Shown piece after piece: positions 36,599 through 47,066 of a stretch of 59,292 nt of DNA (position 1 is the first letter of the stretch; each line of letters begins with the position of its first letter). The stretch covers positions 1-59,292 of the forward strand of contig JASJCP010000021.1 in assembly GCA_030065935.1 (NCBI GenBank), in the 5' to 3' direction. The position numbers were made by a program, and so were the translations under genes. The notes beneath the pieces are model-generated. The model saw nothing but the letters and a program-made list of their open reading frames with translations. It was not told where the DNA came from and made no database searches. The DNA comes from Xenococcaceae cyanobacterium MO_167.B27. Lineage in GTDB: Bacteria; Cyanobacteriota; Cyanobacteriia; Cyanobacteriales; Xenococcaceae.

Positions 36599-37269
36599 TG
36601 TAAAAAAACCTCTTGCTCAATTTGTACAACTTCTAGTAGTTGTAATTTAATTCCTTGAGATTGGAAAAAACCGATTCCTGCTACTGGTGTAGGGGAATTT
36701 TCTCCACCCAAAATCAGGGGACATATTGTTAGCCATAATTCATCAATTAAATTTTCCTGAAATAGAGAAGCTATTAATTGTCCTCCTCCTAAAATAGCTA
36801 ACTTGTTAAGACCGAGTTGTTTAAGTCTGTTAAGAGTTACTTCCCAATGATGATGATTCGGTTTGGTATTAGATAAATCTGTGACTAAAATTCTGTCAAA
36901 TTCTGGTTGATGTTGCCACAATTTAGCACCAGTTTCAGTGGTGATTAACCAACGGGGTATGGGTTGGTGAAAAAATTGGAGTTGGGGGTCAAACTTTCCT
37001 GAAACAGAACAAACAAGATGAACTGGTTGAAGGGGTTTTTGTTGTGCTTGTCTGTTGTGCAATAATTCAGGATTGGTAATAGGTAAACTTGTACCGTAAG
37101 CTCGTAGTGTTCTGGCTCCGAAGATTACGCCATCGGCTAAAGCTATTTGTTTTTCGAGATGCTTTTTATCTGCTATTGAACCAAATCGGGCTGCTGAACC
37201 CTTTTTATCAGCAATTTTGCCATCAGCAGTCATAGCGATAATAACAGTGGTTTGGGGTCTTTCTTTCAT
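36568..37269 (-). CDS. RibD C-terminal-type (deaminase-less) reductase
   Basis: This protein of about 233 residues has the dihydrofolate-reductase-like fold of RibD/RibG C-terminal domains: VIIAMTADGKIADKKGSAA, ADGVIFGARTLRAY, LAILGGGQLIASLF and DELWLTICPLILGG. It lacks the cytidine-deaminase-like domain, so it is a single-domain member and either completes a split RibD or reduces another substrate. I prefer ATG 37269; a TTG at 37293 would add 8 residues. Confidence 0.78.
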   Translation of the reverse strand: MKERPQTTVIIAMTADGKIADKKGSAARFGSIADKKHLEKQIALADGVIFGARTLRAYGTSLPITNPELLHNRQAQQKPLQPVHLVCSVSGKFDPQLQFFHQPIPRWLITTETGAKLWQHQPEFDRILVTDLSNTKPNHHHWEVTLNRLKQLGLNKLAILGGGQLIASLFQENLIDELWLTICPLILGGENSPTPVAGIGFFQSQGIKLQLLEVVQIEQEVFLHYLVNKSKGK

Positions 37270-37346
37270 ATATCTTTCTATTTGCTTGGGCAAATATGGA
37301 TATTATTGAATAAAGTGGAGATAGATTCAACGGTAAAGCCTTTGTT

Positions 37347-39443
37347 ATGGCATTTGGTCAATCATCTTTTCGTCGCATACTGCTTTCACGCTTACTTTTG
37401 TTAAGTGTACCAGTACTGTTGATGGGAGTTTATGTTACTTACAGAAAAGCTCGTTCCGCTTTTTTGGAAACTGCTAGAAAAAATTTAACTGAAAGTGCAA
37501 TTCTCAAAGGAGAAAGTATTTCCCAGTCTATTGAAGCTCTAAAAACTAATTTGGCGAATGCTAGTGATGCGGAAGCTTTACAATCTGATTCTTTAGAAGA
37601 GCGTTTGACTTTTGTAGCTCAACTTAAAGAAGTCTTACCAACAAATATTTTATGCACTCAATTGACTGATTTAGTAACAAATAATATTGTCATTAATACC
37701 TGTGGCGAAACGGCGGACTTAACCGACAGTTCTTGGCATAGTCAAAGACAAGACCTAATAAGAAATTTACAACAGATAGATATTGATTTTATTTTACCTT
37801 CTCAGAATGTATCTGCTCAAGGGAGGAGTAATCAAAGGAGATTATCCAAGAATCAGCTTGTATTGTGGTTAAGTGCGCCTGTATATGACCATCAAGGTAA
37901 TTTACGTTATGCCTTGAGCGTCAAGTCTTCTATTTTAAGCCAAGAAAGAGTTAAACCGGGTTCTTTTGAGGGTTATTCTGTAGTTATTGACCAAGAAGGA
38001 GTGATTCTGGCTCATCCTTCCCTTCAGCGAGTAGGCTTAAATATTCGCCAGATGCCAGATGCTCAACGATTATCTAGTTTATTACGAAATGCGATCGCTG
38101 GAGAATCAGATTTTCTACATTTATTTTATTTAGAAAAAGATGGGGTGGAGTTAGTAGCAGGATACAGTTCTATTGATAGTCCAATTGGCAATAATGAAGC
38201 GGAAAAATGGGTGATTTTGGCTGTAGCTCCTTTGGACACGGCTTTGTTTCCTCTCAAGGATATTCGTCAGGTTTTAGTGGTAATGACAGTGGGTTTGATT
38301 GTAGCAAGCTCCTGTGCCAATTTATATATATCTAGGGAGTTGGCTCGCCCCCTGGAGCTAATTCGCGATTATGCTTTAAAAGAAGAGCATTTGCAATCAA
38401 GTGATCGCCTACCCGATAATTTTCAGATTCGTGAGTTTAATCAACTGGCTGTAGCAATTAACGAAATGGTAGCAAGATTAAGATCTTGGGGAGATGAAAT
38501 TCTGACAGCTTGGAAGGAAGCTAAAAATGCTAATCAACTAAAAAGTGAGTTTCTCGCTACAACTTCCCATGAGCTAAGAACTCCTCTTAATGGCATTATT
38601 AATTGTATTCGAGTTGTTAAAGATGGTTATTGTGATGATAGAGAAGAAGAACTAGATTTTTTAAATCAAGCAGATGAAGCTGCTATTCATCTTTTAGGAA
38701 TTATTAACGATGTTTTAGATATTTCCAAGATTGAAGCAGGAAGATTATCTGTAGTTTTAGAAAAAGTTGAGTTAGGAAAATTAATCAGCGAAGTAGTAGA
38801 TTTACAAATAGTTCCAATTCAGCATAAAGGTTTGAGTTGCAAAACTCCTAATTTATCAAATAAAATTTATGTTCAAGCAGATAGGGCTAAACTTAAACAA
38901 GTTTTAATTAATGTAATTGGGAATGCAGTTAAATTTACTGAGTCTGGCTATATCGAAATTAAAGTAGCAATAGATTCAGGATATAAACAAGCTAAAGCTC
39001 CTGTAGATATCTTATCCAATTATGAAAACTATTCTGTTTCTTATAATGAAAATAATTATAATAATTCCCATCAAAATATCACGGGAGAATACATTTATAC
39101 AGAAGATAATCGCAAAGTCTTTTTAAAGAAAGACAACTTTTCTAAAAATGGTTATTCCCTCAAGAAGTTTGAAACAGCACCGAAAAAAATGGGGGCAAAA
39201 AAAGTAATAATTACTATCCAAGATACAGGAATTGGTATTGAGCCGAGTCAACAAGATAAGTTATTTCGTCCTTTTGTGATGGTGGACGGTTCAAAAACTA
39301 GAAAATTTGGTGGTACAGGTTTAGGTTTAGCTATTTCTCGAAATTTGATCGAATTAATGAATGGTGAAATTAGTCTAAATAGTAAAGGTTTGGGTAAAGG
39401 TACAACAATAACTATTGTCATACCTGTAGCAGAGAATATTTAA
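37347..39443 (+). CDS. membrane histidine kinase with Cache-like sensor and HAMP
   Basis: The 698-residue kinase has a transmembrane helix near residue 15, a periplasmic Cache-like domain to about 310, a second helix (VLVVMTVGLIVASSCANLYI), HAMP and HisKA with SHELRTPLNG (H408). The ATPase domain shows NAVKFTESG, DTGIGIEPS and GTGLGLAISRNLIE. Between the N box and the G1 box lies an insertion of about 75 residues (roughly 550-625) rich in N, Y and K. No receiver domain is fused and no response-regulator gene is adjacent, so the partner is elsewhere. Confidence 0.87.
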   Translation: MAFGQSSFRRILLSRLLLLSVPVLLMGVYVTYRKARSAFLETARKNLTESAILKGESISQSIEALKTNLANASDAEALQSDSLEERLTFVAQLKEVLPTNILCTQLTDLVTNNIVINTCGETADLTDSSWHSQRQDLIRNLQQIDIDFILPSQNVSAQGRSNQRRLSKNQLVLWLSAPVYDHQGNLRYALSVKSSILSQERVKPGSFEGYSVVIDQEGVILAHPSLQRVGLNIRQMPDAQRLSSLLRNAIAGESDFLHLFYLEKDGVELVAGYSSIDSPIGNNEAEKWVILAVAPLDTALFPLKDIRQVLVVMTVGLIVASSCANLYISRELARPLELIRDYALKEEHLQSSDRLPDNFQIREFNQLAVAINEMVARLRSWGDEILTAWKEAKNANQLKSEFLATTSHELRTPLNGIINCIRVVKDGYCDDREEELDFLNQADEAAIHLLGIINDVLDISKIEAGRLSVVLEKVELGKLISEVVDLQIVPIQHKGLSCKTPNLSNKIYVQADRAKLKQVLINVIGNAVKFTESGYIEIKVAIDSGYKQAKAPVDILSNYENYSVSYNENNYNNSHQNITGEYIYTEDNRKVFLKKDNFSKNGYSLKKFETAPKKMGAKKVIITIQDTGIGIEPSQQDKLFRPFVMVDGSKTRKFGGTGLGLAISRNLIELMNGEISLNSKGLGKGTTITIVIPVAENI

Positions 39444-39468
39444 AATTTATCCTTAAATAAAAACGGTA

Positions 39469-42400
39469 TTAAGTATCTTCATCTATGATGCTGTCTCGGT
39501 CTAGTAGTAAAAGACTCCGCAATTGATTAGTGTCTAACTTAGTCAACCATTGTTCTCCTGCGTCAATGGTTTGTTCTGCTAGCTCTTGTTTGCTTTCAAT
39601 AATGTCATTAATTCTTTCTTCTAAAGTTCCGCTACAAACAAATTTATGAACTTGGACATTGCGTTTTTGTCCAATACGAAAAGCTCTATCAGTAGCTTGA
39701 TTTTCTACAGCAGGATTCCACCAACGATCTACATGAAACACATGATTAGCTCTGGTTAAATTTAGTCCTGTACCACCAGCTTTGAGAGATAAGATAAATA
39801 TTTGAGGTGCATTAGGATCATGTTGGAAACGGTCAATCATTTCTTGTCTTTGTTGACGGCGAGTTGCTCCATATAAAAAGAAAACTTCTTGATTTAAAGT
39901 ATTTTCTAGATAAAATTTTAGCAGTTTACCCCACTCAGAAAATTGGGTAAAAATAAGAGCATGATTTCCTTCTTGAATAATCTCATCGAGCATTTCTGTA
40001 AGTCGCATTAGTTTACCAGAACGATGACAAAATTCATGGACATCTGTAATTAATTTGTTAGCTTTACTAGTTTTAGTTTTACTAGATATTAGTAGAGGAT
40101 GATTGCAGAGTTGTTTAAGCCGTAGAAGCAAGGTCAAAATTAACCCATGACGCTTAATTCCTTCAGACTCTTCTATTTTAATTAAAGATTCATCGACCAA
40201 CTTTTGATAAAATTCTGCTTGTTCTTCTGAGAGTCCACAAAAAACGTTCATTTCTTGTTTTTCGGGTAAATCTTGAATAATGTTTTTATCTGTTTTAAGA
40301 CGACGCAGAATAAAAGGTTGAACTAGAGAACGTAAAATATTTAAAGAATCGCGATCGCCGTATTTTTCTATGGGATTAGCAAATCTTTTCTGGAAAAAAG
40401 TCCTATTTCCTAAGAAGCCAGGATTGAGAAAATCTAAAATTGACCATAATTCTGATAAACGATTTTCTACGGGAGTTCCTGTTAAGGCAATACGAAAATC
40501 TGCTGGTATTTGTCTGACTGCTTGGGATTGTTTTGCGGAAGGATTTTTGATGTTTTGCGCTTCATCTAATACTATTCCTTGCCACTTGACCCGATTTAAA
40601 GTTTTACTATCTCGATGCACTAAGGAGTAACTGGTAATTACTATATGTTTTTTACTTACTTCGTTAATAAAAGTTTTTCCTTTACTTCTGGTGTCTCCAT
40701 GATGAATAAAAGCGGACAAAGTAGGAGCAAATTTTTTAACTTCTCGTTCCCAATTATTTAATACAGAAGTAGGGCAAATAACCAGAGTAGGCTTACTAAT
40801 TAAATCTTGATTTTTGAGATGTAAAATAAAACTAATTAGTTGCAAAGTTTTTCCCAAACCCATGTCATCTGCGAGACAAGCACCTAAACTCCACTTTTCT
40901 AAAAAAGCTAACCAACCAACACCGCGAGCTTGATAGGGTCTTAATGTTCCGTTTAAATCTTCAATATTAGTAATTGCTTCTACAGATTTATTTTCAGTTA
41001 AGTTACTAATTAATTCTTGTAAAACTCCTTCCGCTTCAAATTTTACTACAGGCAATTTTACTAAAGTTTTAGTGTCACCAGTTGATAGTCGTAGCGCGTC
41101 TTCTACAGATAAGTTTAATTGTTCGTTAGATTGATTTAAAACTGCTTGGGATGCTCTAACATCCGCAGGTTGTAGGGATAACCATTTGCCATTAATTTCT
41201 ACTATGGGAGACTGTTGCTCTAAGAGTTTTTCAAAGTCTTTTTTAGAAATTGTGGTATCTCCGACAGTGATAGAAAGTTTATATTTTAAGAGGCTTTTTA
41301 AACTTAATCTTTCTCCTTTCTTTTGGATAACTTCAGCATTAATTCTCACCCCTAATCTTTGTTCATTTTCTCCTGAAGCTAAACCAGGAGGCAAAATCAC
41401 ACCTAAACCATTATTTTGTAGTTGCCAAGCAATAGAGCGGAGAAATTCATATACTTGAATTGGATTTAGTTGACAATTAATAGGATTACTTTGTTCTAAG
41501 CTTTCTGCCATAGGAGAGTAAATACGAGCAGCTAAACCTAAACCTTTTAAAAGAATTTCTTGGGCTTGTTCAATAATTCTACTTCCATGATGTAATACTG
41601 ATTCTGTATTTTGCCAAATGAGTTGTGAGTCAACAAGAAATTCAGAATCATCTAAAGCTTGCAAATAATATTTTAATTCCCAATCTCCTTGAGGTTGTTG
41701 CTTATTGATTACGGGAGGCTCAAGAGAAAAAGCAACACGATAGCTATTTTGTCCTAGGTTTTTATTATCTTCATTTACTAAATATTCCTGTATTGGCAAG
41801 CTCCAATTATAGAGAGCATTTTGGATTTTTTGCAGATTCTTATTGTCTTTAGTAAATAAAGCCCTATCTTCTGAAGAAGTAGCAAGCGATCGCAACCAAG
41901 GCGCGATCGAAACTGAGCGAGTATAATTAATATTGGGTTCTATACTGTTTCGCAGACAAACATCTAAAATTTTGGCTAAAAACTGCAACAATAGTTCTTG
42001 AGAAGATAAGCTGTTTTCTTCTGTATCCTGGTTATAAGCTAAACAAACTTCAGGCATCAATTGACTAAATTTAGCCAACCGAGTCAAGTCAATATCACTA
42101 TCTAATAAAGGTTGCCAAATACTGTAAGATTTATCTTCAATAATCTCGACTCCAGGTAAAAATTTACCTCTATTGATTAAATCTAAAACCCAACGATAAA
42201 TCTGATGCCAAAAAGAGATATCCGCCCCTAGATAGCTAATATTTAGATTATTGAGAGGTACAGCCTGAAAAAATGCTACTGCTTGCTCAGGAGTCAAACT
42301 TAATCCTGATACTTGCCAAGGATACATCTGTAACACTGAACTATCAGTTATCTCTAAAGATGTCAAGTTCTGGGAGAAAATAGGGACTAAATCTTTCCCT

Positions 42401-42660
42401 TTCGCCGATTTTTGGCTAGGAATAGTAATAGACTGTTTAGTCCAAACAGAATCTATATTTGTCTTGAGAAAACCCTCATCAATCAATTGATGCTTTCTTA
42501 ACAAATCAACTAATTCTGTCGAATTCAAGCAAAAAGGGTGTTGTAATTGATTATTATCGGGAGTTATTTCCTGATTAACTAGAGAACGCCAAGTTTCTCC
42601 CCAAACAAAAAAAACCTCACTATTTGAATAGACAATCCAACTACCATGAAGAATAGACAT
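39469..42660 (-). CDS. SNF2-family helicase (HepA-like)
   Basis: This 1063-residue protein has an N-terminal region of about 550 residues typical of the bacterial SNF2/HepA subfamily. The ATPase core follows: LADDMGLGKTLQLISFIL (Walker A), LDEAQNIKNP (DEXH-type box), RIALTGTPVENRLSELWSI, and a helicase C half with IFILSLKAGGTGLNLTRA and HVDRWWNPAVENQATDRAFRIGQ. It is likely an ATP-dependent DNA or nucleoprotein remodeller. No nuclease or methylase partner is adjacent. Confidence 0.9.
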   Translation of the reverse strand: MSILHGSWIVYSNSEVFFVWGETWRSLVNQEITPDNNQLQHPFCLNSTELVDLLRKHQLIDEGFLKTNIDSVWTKQSITIPSQKSAKGKDLVPIFSQNLTSLEITDSSVLQMYPWQVSGLSLTPEQAVAFFQAVPLNNLNISYLGADISFWHQIYRWVLDLINRGKFLPGVEIIEDKSYSIWQPLLDSDIDLTRLAKFSQLMPEVCLAYNQDTEENSLSSQELLLQFLAKILDVCLRNSIEPNINYTRSVSIAPWLRSLATSSEDRALFTKDNKNLQKIQNALYNWSLPIQEYLVNEDNKNLGQNSYRVAFSLEPPVINKQQPQGDWELKYYLQALDDSEFLVDSQLIWQNTESVLHHGSRIIEQAQEILLKGLGLAARIYSPMAESLEQSNPINCQLNPIQVYEFLRSIAWQLQNNGLGVILPPGLASGENEQRLGVRINAEVIQKKGERLSLKSLLKYKLSITVGDTTISKKDFEKLLEQQSPIVEINGKWLSLQPADVRASQAVLNQSNEQLNLSVEDALRLSTGDTKTLVKLPVVKFEAEGVLQELISNLTENKSVEAITNIEDLNGTLRPYQARGVGWLAFLEKWSLGACLADDMGLGKTLQLISFILHLKNQDLISKPTLVICPTSVLNNWEREVKKFAPTLSAFIHHGDTRSKGKTFINEVSKKHIVITSYSLVHRDSKTLNRVKWQGIVLDEAQNIKNPSAKQSQAVRQIPADFRIALTGTPVENRLSELWSILDFLNPGFLGNRTFFQKRFANPIEKYGDRDSLNILRSLVQPFILRRLKTDKNIIQDLPEKQEMNVFCGLSEEQAEFYQKLVDESLIKIEESEGIKRHGLILTLLLRLKQLCNHPLLISSKTKTSKANKLITDVHEFCHRSGKLMRLTEMLDEIIQEGNHALIFTQFSEWGKLLKFYLENTLNQEVFFLYGATRRQQRQEMIDRFQHDPNAPQIFILSLKAGGTGLNLTRANHVFHVDRWWNPAVENQATDRAFRIGQKRNVQVHKFVCSGTLEERINDIIESKQELAEQTIDAGEQWLTKLDTNQLRSLLLLDRDSIIDEDT

Positions 42661-43370
42661 GAGACACCTTTAGTTAATCTTTCCCGAAAAGTAAAATTAT
42701 GGGTAAAATCGTCCAGCTATAAAAAGAATTTTTGCTGTGATTTTTGAGCTTTTAGCTGCTTTCTTTATAAGCTCTAGCCCTTTAATCCAGAGATTTTGAG
42801 AGTTAGTTTAAGAGCAATTATTAATTAACTATATAACCAGAAATTACTGAAAGGGTAGAGAAATTTATTACGAAACAGCGATATACTAGCCATTAAAATG
42901 CGAAAAGTAATCTTGAGTAGTCGGTAAAACGGAGCAATTCGTAGTTAATCGGAATCCCCCCTTAATAAGGGGGGAACTAAAGGGGGGATCGGCTACACCA
43001 GAGGGACGTACCTAGGTACTACGCTTTTTAGGTCATGACCTTAATAGGGTTCGCTAGCTCTAAGCGGTCAGAGTCGGAACATTAACTGATTTACCCAGGA
43101 GAAAAACCGAACTCGCTATCAAGCCTCTAAAGCATTGTCGAAGCTAACCTTACTCCCAAAAGGAGAAGCTGTTAATGAGCGCAATAATGAGAAAACTGTA
43201 GCCTTTGACTACCGTTTTCTCCCTATTTACCCGCTAGTTATTGGTAGCTTGCCCCCAAAAATGTCCGTTTTATCCAGTTTGGCTATGTTTTACTCCAAAA
43301 TAATGCTACCTAATTGCTTGACGCAAAAACTTAAACTTAAGACTAGATTAACTCGATACCGTAAACAAAC
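42661..43370. other. 710-bp spacer before ndhA
   Basis: No convincing gene is seen. It contains a CCCCCCTTAATAAGGGGGG palindrome-type repeat at about 42955-42976 and the 12-bp palindrome GTACCTAGGTAC at 43008-43019. A long leader lies before ndhA. A frame open from 43135 ends at the ndhA start but has no similarity or ribosome site. A structured RNA is possible. Confidence 0.4.
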
Positions 43371-44489
43371 ATGAATTCAGGAATCGACCTACAAGGCAGT
43401 TTTATCGAAACCCTAACGGGGTTCGGACTTCCACCAGGCTTGGCAAAAACAATTTGGCTACCCTTACCTATGCTACTGATGATTATCGGGGCAACAGTGG
43501 GAGTTTTAGTTGTAGTGTGGCTAGAGAGAAAAATCTCTGCTGCTGCTCAACAGCGCATTGGTCCAGAATATGCGGGTCCTTTGGGAGTTTTACAACCTGT
43601 GGCAGACGGCATCAAATTGGTGTTTAAAGAGGATGTAATTCCTGGCAAGTCTGACCCCTGGCTCTTTACTTTAGGTCCAGTTTTGGTGGTTGTTCCAGTA
43701 TTCTTGTCCTATCTTATTGTTCCTTTTGGGCAGAATTTGAATATTACCGATTTGAATGTCGGGATTTTTCTGTGGATCTCCCTATCCAGTATTGCTCCTA
43801 TCGGGTTGTTGATGTCTGGCTATGCTTCCAACAACAAATACTCTCTCTTAGGGGGTTTGAGGGCTGCTGCTCAATCTATCAGCTATGAAATTCCTTTAGC
43901 ATTAGCAGTACTTGCGATCGCCATGATGTCTAATAGTCTCAGTACAGTTGACATAGTAGAGCAACAATCTGGGTACGGCATACTAGGCTGGAATGTGTGG
44001 CGACAACCCGCAGGTTTTATGATCTTTTGGATTTCAGCACTAGCAGAATGTGAGCGTCTTCCTTTTGACCTTCCTGAAGCAGAAGAAGAACTTGTTGCAG
44101 GGTATCAAACAGAATATGCAGGGATGAAATTTGCTCTGTTTTATCTAGGTTCTTACATTAACTTAGTACTATCTGCTTTAGTATTTGCAGTTCTCTATCT
44201 TGGTGGTTGGGAATTTATCGTTCCTTTAGACAGTCTAGCTAACTGGCTAGGAGTAAGTGAGACTACTCCCTGGTTACAAGTTTTGACTGGTTCTCTAGGA
44301 ATTTTGATGACCCTTATTAAAGCTTATTTCTTAGTATTTTTGGCGATTTTACTGCGTTGGACTGTACCTCGTGTTCGTATCGACCAATTACTAAATCTAG
44401 GATGGAAATTCTTACTACCAGTAGCTTTAGCTAACTTATTGCTCACCGCAGCATTAAAACTAGCTTTCCCCATAGCCTTTGGTGGATAA
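43371..44489 (+). CDS. ndhA: NAD(P)H-quinone oxidoreductase subunit 1 (NdhA)
   Basis: The 372-residue membrane subunit of NDH-1 (NuoH homologue) forms the quinone-chamber end of the membrane arm in the thylakoid. It has eight hydrophobic segments and family motifs [23 protein letters not shown] and [26 protein letters not shown]. It opens the run ndhA-ndhI-ndhG-ndhE, the usual cyanobacterial order. Confidence 0.96.
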   Translation: MNSGIDLQGSFIETLTGFGLPPGLAKTIWLPLPMLLMIIGATVGVLVVVWLERKISAAAQQRIGPEYAGPLGVLQPVADGIKLVFKEDVIPGKSDPWLFTLGPVLVVVPVFLSYLIVPFGQNLNITDLNVGIFLWISLSSIAPIGLLMSGYASNNKYSLLGGLRAAAQSISYEIPLALAVLAIAMMSNSLSTVDIVEQQSGYGILGWNVWRQPAGFMIFWISALAECERLPFDLPEAEEELVAGYQTEYAGMKFALFYLGSYINLVLSALVFAVLYLGGWEFIVPLDSLANWLGVSETTPWLQVLTGSLGILMTLIKAYFLVFLAILLRWTVPRVRIDQLLNLGWKFLLPVALANLLLTAALKLAFPIAFGG

Positions 44490-44664
44490 GAGAATTTGGT
44501 ATTGCTGAAGTGGGGAGCATGAAGTTAAAGATCTAAGTAATAAGTCATGACTATTGCCTTATGCTTTCAAGATTATTTATACCCTGGTTCAGCAACACCA
44601 GAGATTTTTCAGGATAAAAATAGGGATGGGGGTTCTAAATCTTACTAAACATTTAACTTTCTTG

Positions 44665-44694
44665 GGGAATATTACCCTACTGGGTAATATTCCC
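44665..44694. terminator. strong hairpin between ndhA and ndhI
   Basis: GGGAATATTACCC and GGGTAATATTCCC form a perfect 13-bp stem around a 4-nt loop. It sits mid-way in the 311-bp gap. It may attenuate or stabilise the ndhA part of the transcript. Confidence 0.55.
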
Positions 44695-44800
44695 TTCTAC
44701 AAGAGCAGATTAAAAGTTTTCAATCTATGAGATTGACAAAGATTTAAGACCCCTAAACGCCAAACAAAAACAAAAAATTAGCTATTAGCCTTTAACCAAA

Positions 44801-45385
44801 ATGTTTAAAGTACTCAAACAGGTTCAAGAATACGCTAAAGAAAGCGTCCAAGCAGCTAAATTCATTGGTCAAGGTTTATCTGTAACTTTTGACCACATGA
44901 AACGCCGACCCATTACCGTTCAGTATCCTTACGAAAAACTGATTCCTTCAGAACGTTATCGCGGTAGAATTCACTATGAATTTGACAAGTGCATTTCTTG
45001 TGAAGTTTGTGTTCGAGTCTGCCCGATTAATCTTCCTGTGGTAGATTGGGAATTTGACAAAAAAGCGAAAAAGAAAAAACTCAAGCACTACAGTATTGAC
45101 TTTGGAGTCTGTATCTTCTGTGGTAATTGTGTAGAATATTGTCCTACTAATTGCCTTTCTATGACAGAAGAATATGAGCTAGCATCCTATGACCGTCATG
45201 AATTGAACTATGACAACGTAGCTTTAGGAAGATTACCCTACAAAGTTACTCAAGACCCTGCTGTTACTCCTCTAAGAGAACTATCTTACTTACCCAAAGG
45301 AGTAATGAAACCTCATGATCTTCCTGCTGGTTCACAAAGACCTGGTAAACGTCCTGAAGAACTTGTAGAGTCAGAAAAGGAATAA
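44801..45385 (+). CDS. ndhI: NAD(P)H-quinone oxidoreductase subunit I (NdhI)
   Basis: This 194-residue iron-sulfur subunit of NDH-1 carries two [4Fe-4S] motifs, [12 protein letters not shown] and [12 protein letters not shown], which pass electrons to the quinone site. The C-terminal ~60 residues are a cyanobacterial extension. It lies on the same strand as ndhA but separated by 311 bases. Confidence 0.96.
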   Translation: MFKVLKQVQEYAKESVQAAKFIGQGLSVTFDHMKRRPITVQYPYEKLIPSERYRGRIHYEFDKCISCEVCVRVCPINLPVVDWEFDKKAKKKKLKHYSIDFGVCIFCGNCVEYCPTNCLSMTEEYELASYDRHELNYDNVALGRLPYKVTQDPAVTPLRELSYLPKGVMKPHDLPAGSQRPGKRPEELVESEKE

Positions 45386-45591
45386 GGGATATAAAAGGGA
45401 TGAGGGATAAAAGATGAGGATTGGTATTAAGGGACATTCCTATAGGGATAAAGGAGCAGAAAATATCAATAGACTTCAACTAGGGTCACTCCGTAGTTTC
45501 TTTCTCCTCATCCCTTATAATTTATCCCTTGACAGTAGTATTCAATAGCCCCTAACTTTTTTGTGTCCAGTGATTTTGAGAGGAGAATAAA

Positions 45592-46209
45592 GTGAATTTA
45601 GCAGAAGGAGTACAGATAGTATCCTTTGGAATTTTAGCAGTTATGATGTTGGCAGCAGCTTTAGGAGTTGTGCTGTTATCTAACATTGTTCACTCTGCTT
45701 TTTTATTAGCAGGGGTATTTCTCAGTATCTCTGGTTTATACATCCTACTCAATGGAGATTTTGTAGCTGCTGCTCAAATTTTGATCTATGTGGGTGCAGT
45801 AAACGTACTAATCTTATTTGCCATCATGTTGGTAAATAAACAGGAAAATTTCTCTGAGATTCCTGGGAGTAAGTTTCGGAAAATAGCAACAGCAGTAGTT
45901 TGTATAGGATTATTTGTTCTTTTAGGAACAATGATTTTAGTCACCCCTTGGGCTTTAGATTCTACTTCTCCAGCAGTAATTGAAAATACTATTATTGCTC
46001 TTGGAGAACACTTTTTCAGTGATTACTTATTGCCTTTCGAGTTAGCTTCTGTTTTGTTGTTGATGGCAATGGTAGGAGCAATTATTTTGGCTCGTCGTGA
46101 TTTAATTCCTGAAATTGCTGACACCACAGACACTGTTAGTACTAGACTAACTTTACCCGAAAGACCAAGGGAATTAACTTCTATTGGTAATGTTGAGGAA
46201 ATTAATTAG
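45592..46209 (+). CDS. ndhG: NAD(P)H-quinone oxidoreductase subunit 6 (NdhG)
   Basis: This 205-residue NuoJ homologue has five membrane segments, including LIYVGAVNVLILFAIMLVN. It begins at GTG 45592, supported by an AGGAGAATAA site. It is followed 22 bases later by ndhE. Confidence 0.94.
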   Translation: MNLAEGVQIVSFGILAVMMLAAALGVVLLSNIVHSAFLLAGVFLSISGLYILLNGDFVAAAQILIYVGAVNVLILFAIMLVNKQENFSEIPGSKFRKIATAVVCIGLFVLLGTMILVTPWALDSTSPAVIENTIIALGEHFFSDYLLPFELASVLLLMAMVGAIILARRDLIPEIADTTDTVSTRLTLPERPRELTSIGNVEEIN

Positions 46210-46231
46210 ATATAGTAGAGGATTTTTTTAA

Positions 46232-46537
46232 GTGCAACTGGAATATTTTTTAGTAATAGCTGCTGCTCTTTTCTGCATTGGAATTTATGGTTTGATTACT
46301 AGTCGTAATGCGGTAAGAGTTTTAATGTCAATTGAGTTAATGCTAAATGCGGTTAACCTCAACTTGATGGGATTTTCTAATTATCTCGATCCTTCAGCTA
46401 TTAAGGGTCAAGTATTTACGGTATTTGTGATCACAGTAGCAGCAGCAGAAGCAGCAGTTGGTCTGGCAATTGTGTTAGCTATTTATCGTAATCGCGAGAC
46501 TATTGATATGGAACAGTTTAATCTGTTGAAGTGGTAA
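46232..46537 (+). CDS. ndhE: NAD(P)H-quinone oxidoreductase subunit 4L (NdhE)
   Basis: This 101-residue NuoK homologue has three membrane helices and the conserved glutamates in [15 protein letters not shown] and [12 protein letters not shown]. It starts at GTG 46232 and closes the ndhA-I-G-E group. Confidence 0.95.
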   Translation: MQLEYFLVIAAALFCIGIYGLITSRNAVRVLMSIELMLNAVNLNLMGFSNYLDPSAIKGQVFTVFVITVAAAEAAVGLAIVLAIYRNRETIDMEQFNLLKW

Positions 46538-46643
46538 CTATATCACTTGTAATAAATTTTAATTTGTGAGTAGGGGTAATTGTTTAATTGCCCCTACAAT
46601 GTTTTTTATATACAATCGCTTTTGACTCTTGGTCTTAACTGGT

Positions 46644-47066
46644 ATGGAATTAGCACTTCAGTCTTTAACCCATCATTGGATTGAACAACACCCAAGAATA
46701 CTTTGGTTGCTACAACATCCAGTTACTACTCTAGTGGGTATTTTAATCAGCATTATTTTATTCAGCAGACTTTTAGCTGCTATTGCCTATCTTATAGACA
46801 GAATTTGGCTCTGGATTATTAAAGCTCCTTGGTTATTAGTTAAATCTCTGTTGGGAATCAAAAATCAGACTTCAGAAGCAGTAGGACAGACAATCAATTA
46901 TGAACTAGCAGTTAATCCTGAACAACTTACAAAAATTGTCAATCAGCTAGAAAAAATCGAAAAACAGCAACAGCAAATATTGCAGGATGTAGCTATTTTA
47001 AAGCAGCAATCCCAAACTATTAATACCCAAAAGTCGGTAGCGAGTTTACCAGAAGAAAAATCTTAA
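46644..47066 (+). CDS. small membrane protein of unknown function
   Basis: This 140-residue protein (ATG 46644; TTG 46629 is also open) has two close hydrophobic segments (LVGILISIILFSRLLAAIAY and IWLWIIKAPWLLVKSLL). The C-terminal ~50 residues are a coiled-coil rich in K, E and Q (LEKIEKQQQQILQDVAILKQ). It sits just after ndhE and overlaps the convergent TPR gene by about 4 bases. I do not recognise it. Confidence 0.55.
   Translation: MELALQSLTHHWIEQHPRILWLLQHPVTTLVGILISIILFSRLLAAIAYLIDRIWLWIIKAPWLLVKSLLGIKNQTSEAVGQTINYELAVNPEQLTKIVNQLEKIEKQQQQILQDVAILKQQSQTINTQKSVASLPEEKS

Noticed and set aside
43135-43374. 79-codon frame overlapping the ndhA start
   Set aside because: It starts with TTG, has no family resemblance, and overlaps ndhA by only the stop; it is likely chance.
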